A stretch of 7,866 nucleotides of DNA from Microthrixaceae bacterium (GTDB lineage: Bacteria > Actinomycetota > Acidimicrobiia > Acidimicrobiales > Acidimicrobilacustridaceae), in NCBI GenBank assembly GCA_023264915.1, contig JAHFUU010000098.1, positions 1 through 7,866 of the forward strand. Reading direction: 5' to 3'. The position numbers were made by a program, and so were the translations under genes. Numbering within the stretch: the first letter of the stretch is position 1; each line of letters opens with the position of its first letter. The notes below the pieces were generated by a model. It was not told where the DNA came from, did not search any database, and saw only the letters and a program-made list of their open reading frames with translations. This document shows positions 1-5,922 of this stretch, one piece after another.

Positions 1-839
<839 letters not shown>

Positions 840-860
840 CTACGATCTGCCAGGTCCCTC

Positions 861-873
861 AGGTGGGACACCT
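861..873. repeat. Short inverted repeat in the asd / membrane-protein divergent region
   Basis: AGGTG-GGA-CACCT is a perfect 5-bp inverted repeat with a 3-nt centre, inside the 140-bp divergent region 798-937. A second small dyad, CCAG-GTGT-CTGG, lies at 902-913. Either could be an operator, but sequences this short are expected by chance in GC-rich DNA. Apart from these, the asd -10 candidate and a TACGAT hexamer at 841-846 on the plus strand (possible -10 for the 938 gene, poor -35), nothing else was recognised in the region. Confidence 0.2.
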
Positions 874-923
874 CGGTGCCGCGGCGGGGATCGTCGGGGT
901 CCCAGGTGTCTGGAAGCGAACAC

Positions 924-929
924 AAGGAA
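924..929 (+). promoter_or_regulatory. Ribosome binding site choosing the GTG at 938
   Basis: AAGGAA lies 8 nt upstream of the GTG at 938. It is the only good Shine-Dalgarno near the 5' end of this reading frame and decides in favour of GTG 938 over an in-frame ATG at 824, whose extra 38 codons encode no recognisable domain and would overlap the asd promoter. Confidence 0.7.
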
Positions 930-937
930 ACCAGCCT

Positions 938-1621
938 GTGATCACCGTCGGACAGCTGGCGGAACAACTTGGGATCACCCTGAAAGAGGCGATCGCGCTG
1001 TGCGTCGTGAGCGGCCTCCAGGTGTCAGGGGCACACTCCACCCTCACGCCCGCCGACGTCGCCCGCGTCCATGACGTGCTGGACGGGAAGGTGAACCTTC
1101 CGGACCCCAAGCTCACGGCGTCGAAGAAGAAGCTTGCACAGAACCACAAGGTCAACTCGATAGGGCCGTTCCTGTCGATCGGAGCCGTGGTGCTGCTCGT
1201 CGGGGCTGTGGCGCTGGGAGCGATCCTGCTGTTCGGCCGCGGCGACACGCGTGCGCTCCGGGCTCTGCCCGGTGACTGCTTTGACGCCGAGGTCCTGTTC
1301 GATGTCTCGGTCATCCCCAGCTCGGTCAAGGTCGTGCCGTGCAGCGGTCCTCACAAGTTCAAGGCGTTCGGCACGATCGACCTCGACGAGGTCTTCAAGT
1401 CCTATCCAGGTTTCGACCAGCTTCGCACCCATGCCGAGGGCCGGTGCCCCGCTCTTGCCAACGCCTCTGGTGTCTCGAAGGTCAAGATCTTGTTCCTCGC
1501 CCCGGCTGACGAGCGGTCCTGGAAGGACGAGTCGACTCACAAGATCGTGTGCGCAGCGCCCGAGAGCTCGTTCAACAACCCCGATGTCGAACAGCCGGTC
1601 GTCGGTTCCCGGCCCAGGTGA
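938..1621 (+). CDS. Membrane protein: IF2_N-like head, one TM helix, septum-formation-type outer domain
   Basis: 227 residues from a GTG start. Residues 2-50 (ITVGQLAEQLGITLKEAI...) look like the small helical fold at the N-terminus of initiation factor IF-2 (IF2_N-like), ending in the S-x-LTPADVARV helix. A basic linker (SKKK at 62-65) precedes one hydrophobic segment at about 77-99, giving a cytoplasmic N-terminus. The outer part begins LPGDCFDAE and carries the pattern of the Septum_form family (PF13845-like): GDCF (Cys114), VPCSGPH (Cys135, His139), an Ala/Glu-rich helix ending in Cys170, a conserved Trp195, and IVCAA (Cys205). The four outer cysteines probably form two disulfides. Members of this family are usually annotated as septum formation proteins, mostly without experimental support, so a cell-envelope role is inferred. 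The gene is divergent from asd and convergent with lysC, so it is its own transcription unit between two aspartate-pathway genes. Confidence 0.85.
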   Translation: MITVGQLAEQLGITLKEAIALCVVSGLQVSGAHSTLTPADVARVHDVLDGKVNLPDPKLTASKKKLAQNHKVNSIGPFLSIGAVVLLVGAVALGAILLFGRGDTRALRALPGDCFDAEVLFDVSVIPSSVKVVPCSGPHKFKAFGTIDLDEVFKSYPGFDQLRTHAEGRCPALANASGVSKVKILFLAPADERSWKDESTHKIVCAAPESSFNNPDVEQPVVGSRPR

Positions 1622-1639
1622 CAGCTAGCGCGGCTCCGC

Positions 1640-1678
1640 CCCAGCCCGACGAGTCATGTGGCTGGGATGGGTGACTCG
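1640..1678. terminator. Candidate bidirectional terminator between convergent genes
   Basis: The 92-bp gap between the convergent stops contains two overlapping, mutually exclusive inverted repeats: CCCAGCC (1640-1646) with GGCTGGG (1660-1666), and CGAGTCA (1650-1656) with TGACTCG (1672-1678). Each has a perfect 7-bp stem and a loop of 13 or 15 nt. No T-run follows on either strand, so this is not a textbook intrinsic terminator; position between convergent genes is the main argument. Confidence 0.3.
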
Positions 1679-1713
1679 CGCTTCACGTGATCCAACCCCG
1701 GAGGCTCGTACGG

Positions 1714-2196
1714 TCAGGCGCCCGCGTGCAGCCCGAAGGCCTCGTGCAGGGCTTGCACGGCTTGGTCGACCTGCTCCTCCCGGACCACGCACGAGATGCG
1801 AATCGCCGAGGTCGAGATCATCTCGATGTTGATGTCGTTGGCCGCGAGGGTCTCGAACACCTTCGCTGCCACTCCCGGGTTGGACTTCATCCCTGCCCCG
1901 ATCACGCTGACCGACGCGATCTGCTCATCCACGCTCACATCCTTGGCGCCGAGCTCGCCGATCAGCTGGCGACAGGTCTCATCTGCGAGGGAGGCCTCTG
2001 AGTGCGGGACCGTGAAGGTGATGTCGGTGTGCCCGTCCTCGGAGGTGTTCTGCACGATCATGTCGACGTTGATGCCCTCTGAGGCAAGGGCACGGAACAG
2101 CCGGCCGGCGATCCCTGGATGATCGGGCACGCCTGCGAACCTGACCTTGGCCTCATCGGTGTCGTGGGTGACTGCCGAGATGATCGCGTCTTCCAT
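1714..2196 (-). CDS. Probable internal start: aspartokinase beta subunit (ACT domains only)
   Basis: Class-II aspartokinases of Bacillus and Corynebacterium make a second, smaller regulatory subunit from an in-frame internal start. Here an in-frame ATG at 2196 (residue 247 of LysC) begins MEDAIISAVTHDTDEAKV, which aligns by eye with the VEEAVLTGV start of the Corynebacterium glutamicum beta subunit as I recall it. A purine-rich GAAGA lies 7 nt upstream, a usable though not strong ribosome binding site. The product would be 160 residues holding both ACT domains and would pair with the full-length subunit. This is a nested gene product, not a separate gene, and expression is inferred. Confidence 0.55.
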   Translation of the reverse strand: MEDAIISAVTHDTDEAKVRFAGVPDHPGIAGRLFRALASEGINVDMIVQNTSEDGHTDITFTVPHSEASLADETCRQLIGELGAKDVSVDEQIASVSVIGAGMKSNPGVAAKVFETLAANDINIEMISTSAIRISCVVREEQVDQAVQALHEAFGLHAGA

Positions 2197-2934
2197 GTCG
2201 GGGTCTTCTTTCGTGACGAGGGTTCCCGTCTCCCAGGTGAAAGCCGACCGCACATGCAAGTCGACTCCGTGGGTTCGCGCGTACTCCACTGAACGCATCG
2301 CCGGTTTGGGGCAGCCGCTGGCGGTCATCTCCAGCAGCTCGTCAAAGGAGATGTGGTCGATCTTGCGAGCACGGTCGACGATCCGCGGGTCGGTCGTGAA
2401 CACGCCTGACACGTCGGTGTAGAGCTCGCACACCTCGGCGTGGAGCGCGTGAGCCAGCGCGACCGCGGTTGTGTCCGAGCCCCCGCGGCCCAAGAACGTG
2501 ACGTTGAGATCGGTCGACACGCCCTGGGATCCACCGACCACGGGCACCTCTCCCGCCTCGAGAGCCTCCCTCACCCGCTCAGGGCGGACTTCGAGGATCT
2601 TCGCATTGGTGTGGCTGGAGTCTGTGATGAACCCCGCCTGGCTGCCGGTGAACGACGTCGCCCTCACCCCGATGTCGTGCAAGGCCATGGACAGCAGCGC
2701 CATCGCCTTGCGCTCGCCGGCGGTGATGAGCATGTCCATCTCGCGGCCGGGCCGCGTCGTGGAGACATCAGCGGCAAGGCGCAGCAGGTCGTCAGTCTCC
2801 TTTCCCATCGCGCTGATCACGACAACGACCTGGTTGCCCCGCCTCAAGGTCCGGCCGATCTGATCCGCGACGGCGCGCATGCGTTCGGGGTCGGCGACCG
2901 AGGTCCCGCCGAACTTCTGCACGATCAACGACAC
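1714..2934 (-). CDS. lysC: Aspartokinase (aspartate kinase), alpha subunit
   Basis: ATP-dependent phosphorylation of L-aspartate to L-4-aspartyl phosphate, the first and usually feedback-regulated step of the aspartate family pathway; cytosolic. The 406-residue protein begins at a GTG and has the kinase signature KFGGTSV at 7-13, VVISAMGKETD at 38-48, REMDMLITAGER at 64-75 and the LGRGGSDTTAVALA nucleotide-binding stretch from 148. The C-terminal part from about residue 265 forms two ACT domains (GVPDHPGIAGRLFRAL..., VIGAGMKSNPGVAAKVF...ISTSAIRISCVV) that bind lysine and/or threonine in homologues. The length matches class-II (alpha-beta type) enzymes such as the 421-residue Corynebacterium LysC. 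No Shine-Dalgarno precedes the start. The gene is co-oriented with asd but an inverted gene lies between them, so the usual ask-asd operon is broken here. Confidence 0.97.
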   Translation of the reverse strand: MSLIVQKFGGTSVADPERMRAVADQIGRTLRRGNQVVVVISAMGKETDDLLRLAADVSTTRPGREMDMLITAGERKAMALLSMALHDIGVRATSFTGSQAGFITDSSHTNAKILEVRPERVREALEAGEVPVVGGSQGVSTDLNVTFLGRGGSDTTAVALAHALHAEVCELYTDVSGVFTTDPRIVDRARKIDHISFDELLEMTASGCPKPAMRSVEYARTHGVDLHVRSAFTWETGTLVTKEDPDMEDAIISAVTHDTDEAKVRFAGVPDHPGIAGRLFRALASEGINVDMIVQNTSEDGHTDITFTVPHSEASLADETCRQLIGELGAKDVSVDEQIASVSVIGAGMKSNPGVAAKVFETLAANDINIEMISTSAIRISCVVREEQVDQAVQALHEAFGLHAGA

Positions 2935-2941
2935 GACGGGC

Positions 2942-2947
2942 AGGCTA
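2942..2947 (-). promoter_or_regulatory. Candidate -10 box for lysC (leaderless start)
   Basis: On the minus strand TAGCCT (TANNNT) lies 7 nt upstream of the GTG start of lysC, and no Shine-Dalgarno sequence is present. The spacing is what a leaderless mRNA would need, with transcription starting at the G of GTG. The -35 region is not convincing. Confidence 0.35.
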
Positions 2948-2988
2948 CCAACACCCCTGCCGCGCCCAGGGACTCACCGGAGGGGACC

Positions 2989-3011
2989 GGCGCAGCCCCC
3001 CAGGCAACCAG
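2989..3011 (+). repeat. Intergenic direct repeat, copy 1
   Basis: This 23-bp segment (GGCGCAGCCCCC, one variable base, AGGCAACCAG) recurs at 3132-3154 with a single mismatch (C here, G there at position 13). Both copies lie in the 285-bp non-coding region between lysC and the lipoprotein gene, 143 bp apart start to start. It could belong to a dispersed intergenic repeat family, which cannot be tested from one window. Confidence 0.6.
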
Positions 3012-3059
3012 GCGCTTGCCTCCCAGCATCGACGATCTGTTGGGGATGTGGCAAGCGCC
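3011..3059. repeat. Large inverted repeat (10-bp perfect stem, structured 29-nt loop)
   Basis: GGCGCTTGCC at 3011-3020 is perfectly complementary to GGCAAGCGCC at 3050-3059. The 29-nt loop can pair further: CCCA near 3022-3025 with TGGG near 3041-3044, and CAG/CTG plus ATC/GAT around a GAC tip in the middle. The left arm can instead pair locally, GGCAA (3003-3007) with TTGCC (3016-3020), giving two exclusive folds. It has no T-run. It lies upstream of the lipoprotein operon on the plus strand and upstream of the presumed lysC promoter on the other, so it could act as DNA cruciform, protein site, leader RNA or repeat-family member; the sequence does not decide. Confidence 0.6.
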
Positions 3060-3128
3060 GGCCCGGCGTCGCGACCGCCAGGAAGCCCGCCGGCGATGGG
3101 GAGCACCCCGAGCGCCAGCGAGGGTGCG

Positions 3129-3154
3129 GGGGGCGCAGCCCCCGAGGCAACCAG
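3129..3154 (+). repeat. All-GC hairpin plus direct repeat copy 2
   Basis: GGGGGC (3129-3134) and GCCCCC (3138-3143) form a perfect 6-bp stem with a GCA loop; the direct-repeat copy at 3132-3154 overlaps it and continues into AGGCAACCAG. In copy 1 the equivalent stem is only 3 bp. A smaller GGGG-AGCA-CCCC hairpin lies nearby at about 3098-3109. Between here and the lipoprotein start at 3220 no clear promoter was seen. Confidence 0.5.
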
Positions 3155-3219
3155 AACTCACAGGAAACTCCCAGCCCGTACCAGGGCCCATCCGCATCCG
3201 GGCGTGGCACCATCAGTGC

Positions 3220-3963
3220 ATGCATACGAGCCTGCCTTCTGCCCGGCACCCCTTGTTGAACCGACTGGCCACCGTCGCAATCGTCGTCGCGCTGGGGACG
3301 GCTGGTGCCGCTTGCTCGAATGGCTCCGCCGATGACGGGGTTGCCTCTTTGAGCGGCTCGTCTGGGGCAGGAGCCGCCGGTACCACAGCGCCCATGTCCA
3401 AAGAGGAGAGAGAGCAGCAACTCCTCAAGTACACGCAGTGCCTGAGGGAGCACGGAGCGAACGTTCCCGATCCCCAGATCGACGCCAACGGGAACGTCCA
3501 GTTCGGTCGCGGTGGCGGAGGGGGAGGGGGTGGCCAGCCATCGGGGACGATCGATCGCAAGGCGCTCGATGCCGCACGCCAGGCCTGTGGCGAGCCGCCT
3601 CGCCTCGGCGGCCAGTTCAATCCGGAGAACCAGGCCCAGTTCCAGGATGCGGCCCTGAAGTTCGCCAAGTGCATGCGCGATCACGGCATCGACATGCCCG
3701 ACCCTGACTTCTCCCAGCTCGGCAACGATCGCGGAGGCAACGGAGGCAACGGAGGCAACGGTGGCAACGGTGGCCCGCCCGGCTCGGGTCGTCGCGGCGT
3801 CTTCGGCAGCCTCGACCGCAACGACCCGAAGGTGCAAGCAGCGGGCCAGGAGTGTCGCAGCGCGTTCTCGAACCTTCCCGGCGGTGGCCCCTTCGGTGGC
3901 GGCGGCAACGGTGGCCCGGGCCAGAGCAACGGAGGCTCCGGCTCGAACCGGCAGGGCAACTGA
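3220..3963 (+). CDS. Secreted lipoprotein with duplicated Cys-x3-His-Gly / Pro-Asp-Pro module
   Basis: 247 residues; not a named family I recognise with a function. An N-terminal basic stretch and hydrophobic core (about 16-31) end in GAAC, giving a lipidated Cys32 in a slightly atypical lipobox (Gly at -3); a Ser/Gly/Ala linker follows. Then come two copies of one module: LKYTQCLREHGANVPDPQ (Cys74, His78) ending in ARQACGEP (Cys123), and LKFAKCMRDHGIDMPDPD (Cys151, His155) ending in AGQECRSAF (Cys212). The modules are interrupted by poly-Gly (98-105) and a Gly-Gly-Asn repeat (172-184), and the C-terminus is Gly/Asn-rich. Similar small secreted proteins occur in actinobacteria beside adaptor/MacB operons, as here, where the next gene begins 12 nt later. 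The ATG at 3220 is chosen because it gives a complete signal peptide; the frame is open much further upstream but that part is antisense to lysC. No good Shine-Dalgarno is seen. Confidence 0.85.
   Translation: MHTSLPSARHPLLNRLATVAIVVALGTAGAACSNGSADDGVASLSGSSGAGAAGTTAPMSKEEREQQLLKYTQCLREHGANVPDPQIDANGNVQFGRGGGGGGGGQPSGTIDRKALDAARQACGEPPRLGGQFNPENQAQFQDAALKFAKCMRDHGIDMPDPDFSQLGNDRGGNGGNGGNGGNGGPPGSGRRGVFGSLDRNDPKVQAAGQECRSAFSNLPGGGPFGGGGNGGPGQSNGGSGSNRQGN
3733..3768 (+). repeat. 9-bp tandem repeat coding for Gly-Gly-Asn
   Basis: Four units of GG(A/T)GGCAAC in a row, three identical and the fourth with A to T, followed by a degenerate fifth (GGTGGCCCG). It encodes the Gly-Gly-Asn linker in the second module of the lipoprotein. 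A multiple-of-three unit keeps frame, so copy number may vary between strains by slippage. Confidence 0.85.
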
Positions 3964-3975
3964 GCCGGTGACACG

Positions 3976-5142
3976 ATGACCGGAACCATCGAGTCAGCTC
4001 AAGCGGCGCGCAAGCTGCCAGGTCAGCACTCCGTGTCAGCTGAACCCCCGGCAACCAGCACGCGCCGCAAGGTTGTCGCAGTCCTGGTGGTTGTCGTTGC
4101 GGTCCTGGCCATCGGGGGGATCGTCGCCTGGCGCACCGCCACGAGCTCGCCCTCCACGGCCCAAGGAGCCAACGGCGCAGTTGCGACGACGACCGCGAAG
4201 GTCGAGAAGAGAACCCTGACCAAGACTGATCCGATCGACGGCACGCTGGACTACGCAGAGTCCCGCCCAGTCGTCAACCAGCGCGCCGGAACCCTCACGT
4301 CGGCACCGGACGTGGGCACGGTCATCGAGCGTGGCCAGCCCCTGTACACGGTCGACACGAAGCCCGTGATCTTGATGTACGGCGAGACGCCCACGTACCG
4401 CCAGATCGACGGTACGGCCTCGCCCGGGCCCGACATCCGGCAGCTCAAGCAGAACCTCGTCGACCTCGGGTTCGGGACCGGCATCACCGTCGACGAGACC
4501 TTCGATGCGGCAGCGGCGTATGACCTGGGCCAGTGGGAGACGAGCGTCGGGCTGGACGGTGACGGGCTGCTCCAGCTCGGCGAGGTCGTCTTCGTGCCCG
4601 GATCGGTTCGGATGCACGACCTCAAGCTCACCCTCGGATCGACCGTGCCGGTCGGCAACGAGGCGATCGGCGTGACCTCGACGACCAAGGTGGTCACCGC
4701 CGCCCTCGACGCGAGCCACGTGAGCCTCGTCAAGCAGGGAGACAAGGTCGGCGTCACGCTTCCGAACGGAAAGGCAGTGACAGGCAACGTCGAATCGGTA
4801 GGTCCCAAGTCCGCTGCGTCGGCCCAGGCGGCAAGGTCATCGGCAGCGGGCGCGGCCAACGGTCAGGGGTCCACCAGCTCCGAGGCAGTCGTCGCGCTCG
4901 GCGACGACGCCGGCAAAGGGGTGGACACCGGGCCCGTGAAGGTCTCGGTCACCAGCTCGAGGGCCGAAGGCGTCAAGGCCGTGCCGGTCACGGCACTGGT
5001 GGCACTGGCCGAGGGCGGTTATGCGGTGCAGCTGGCCGACACCGGCAAGCTCGTGCCTGCCAAGCCCGGTCTGGTCGCCGACAACTGGGTCGAGATAGCC
5101 AGCGACGTTCCCGAGGGTGCGTCGGTGGTGGTGCCGAGATGA
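3976..5142 (+). CDS. HlyD/MacA-like efflux adaptor with peptidoglycan-binding domain
   Basis: 388-residue membrane-anchored adaptor that should link the ABC permease encoded downstream to the cell wall. Order of parts: a 30-residue cytoplasmic tail with RRK, a transmembrane helix at about 33-52, an Ala/Ser/Thr linker, the first half of a lipoyl-like/beta domain (KVEKRTLTKTDPIDGTLDY at 75-93, then AGTLTSAPDVGTVIERGQPLY), the VDTKPVILMYG stretch (126-136), and a PG_binding_1-like domain at about 153-207 (DIRQLKQNLVDLGFG...FDAAAAYDLGQWE...GLLQLGEVVF). Beta-barrel and membrane-proximal domains with an Ala/Gln/Ser-rich insert (about 276-300) follow. This arrangement is common in Gram-positive actinobacteria, where peptidoglycan takes the place of an outer-membrane partner. 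The ATG lies 12 nt after the lipoprotein stop; its own stop overlaps an ATG as ATGA. Substrate unknown. Confidence 0.88.
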   Translation: MTGTIESAQAARKLPGQHSVSAEPPATSTRRKVVAVLVVVVAVLAIGGIVAWRTATSSPSTAQGANGAVATTTAKVEKRTLTKTDPIDGTLDYAESRPVVNQRAGTLTSAPDVGTVIERGQPLYTVDTKPVILMYGETPTYRQIDGTASPGPDIRQLKQNLVDLGFGTGITVDETFDAAAAYDLGQWETSVGLDGDGLLQLGEVVFVPGSVRMHDLKLTLGSTVPVGNEAIGVTSTTKVVTAALDASHVSLVKQGDKVGVTLPNGKAVTGNVESVGPKSAASAQAARSSAAGAANGQGSTSSEAVVALGDDAGKGVDTGPVKVSVTSSRAEGVKAVPVTALVALAEGGYAVQLADTGKLVPAKPGLVADNWVEIASDVPEGASVVVPR

Positions 5143-5186
5143 CAACAGCCGAGGTGGCACTGGCCCAGTTGAGCCGGGTCAGATGA
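5139..5186 (+). other. Possible 15-codon relay reading frame
   Basis: An ATG at 5139 overlaps the adaptor stop as ATGA and opens a 15-codon frame (MTTAEVALAQLSRVR) that ends in a TGA at 5184-5186, itself part of another ATGA. It fills most of the 54-nt gap between adaptor and ATPase. It is more likely a means of carrying terminating ribosomes to the ATPase start than a functional peptide, and may be chance. Confidence 0.3.
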
Positions 5187-5198
5187 GCCGGGTCAGAT
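5171..5198 (+). repeat. Perfect 14-bp tandem duplication at the ATPase start
   Basis: GAGCCGGGTCAGAT occurs twice head to tail (5171-5184 and 5185-5198), each copy followed by GAGC. The second copy runs into the ATG of the ATPase (5197); the first makes an extra ATG at 5183 that opens a five-codon frame (MSRVR) ending in a TGA that overlaps the ATPase ATG. Being 14 bp, the duplication shifts frame but keeps an ATGA at each junction. Confidence 0.95.
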
Positions 5199-5922
5199 GA
5201 GCGAGCTTGCCCTCCCGGAGGTGGTCCTGGGGCTTCGTGACGTGCACAAGTCGTTCCCGGGCAGCCCTCCCACCGAGGTGCTGTTCGGAGTCAGCCTCGA
5301 CGTCCTCGGCGGCGAGCTGGTGGCTCTCGTCGGGCCGTCGGGCTCTGGCAAGTCGACACTGCTGAACATCGTGGGCACCTTGGACCGCCCGACGTCCGGT
5401 GCCGTGAGGATCGCGGGATACGACTCTGCGGAGCTGAGCGATCGGCAGCTCTCGGCCGTCAGGGCGCGAGAGCTGGGTTTCGTCTTCCAGCAGTTCTTCC
5501 TGCTCGACGGGATGACCGCGCTCGACAACGTTGCTGACGGTTTGCTCTATACCGGCACAGGCCGCGCGGAGCGGCGTGAGCAGGCCGCTGAGGCACTCGA
5601 GCGGGTAGGGCTCGGGCACCGAGTCTCGCATCACCCCAACCAGATGTCAGGTGGCGAGCGCCAGCGCGTGGCGATCGCGCGCGCTGTGGTCGGGCATCCT
5701 GCTCTGGTCCTCGCAGACGAGCCCACCGGCAACCTCGACACCAGGTCCAGCAGATCGATCATCGACCTGTTGCACGAGCTCAACGACGAGGGGGCCACGA
5801 TCCTGGTGATCACCCACGATCGAGAGATCGCGACGAGCTTCCCGCGCCAGATCGAGCTGCGTGACGGCCGAGTCGAGAGTGACACCGGCAGCGCTCTCAC
5901 CCCAGCGGGACGAGAACCGTGA
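5197..5922 (+). CDS. ABC transporter ATP-binding protein, MacB/LolD type
   Basis: 241-residue cytoplasmic ATPase that powers the permease encoded next. All ABC motifs are intact: Walker A GPSGSGKST at 46-54, Q-loop FVFQQF with Gln98, ABC signature MSGGERQRVAIARA from 150 (Met in place of the usual Leu), Walker B ALVLADEP ending in catalytic Glu175, D-loop GNLD at 178-181, and H-loop ITHD with His207. The opening LGLRDVHKSF and the Q-loop and Walker B context are typical of the MacB/LolD/FtsE subgroup, which work with four-TM FtsX-like permeases and not with classic exporters. ATG 5197 is the only possible start downstream of the in-frame TGA at 5170-5172 that keeps the whole N-terminus. Its Shine-Dalgarno is weak, and it probably depends on re-initiation from upstream frames. 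Its TGA overlaps the permease GTG as GTGA. Confidence 0.95.
   Translation: MSELALPEVVLGLRDVHKSFPGSPPTEVLFGVSLDVLGGELVALVGPSGSGKSTLLNIVGTLDRPTSGAVRIAGYDSAELSDRQLSAVRARELGFVFQQFFLLDGMTALDNVADGLLYTGTGRAERREQAAEALERVGLGHRVSHHPNQMSGGERQRVAIARAVVGHPALVLADEPTGNLDTRSSRSIIDLLHELNDEGATILVITHDREIATSFPRQIELRDGRVESDTGSALTPAGREP

Noticed and set aside
2440..3219. Plus-strand open frame continuous with the lipoprotein, which would give a 507-residue protein
   Set aside because: Its first 500 bp are antisense to aspartokinase, whose motifs are unmistakable, and the rest crosses hairpin-rich non-coding DNA. A complete signal peptide begins at 3220.
3217..3224. TGCATGCA palindrome at the lipoprotein start as an operator
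   Set aside because: Eight bases are too short to support a site, and half of it is the start codon and second codon.
2974..3837. 287-codon minus-strand frame opposite the lipoprotein
   Set aside because: Composition reflects the reverse complement of Gly/Asn repeats and poly-Gly; it has no recognisable motif and overlaps a gene with clear signal peptide and duplicated motifs.
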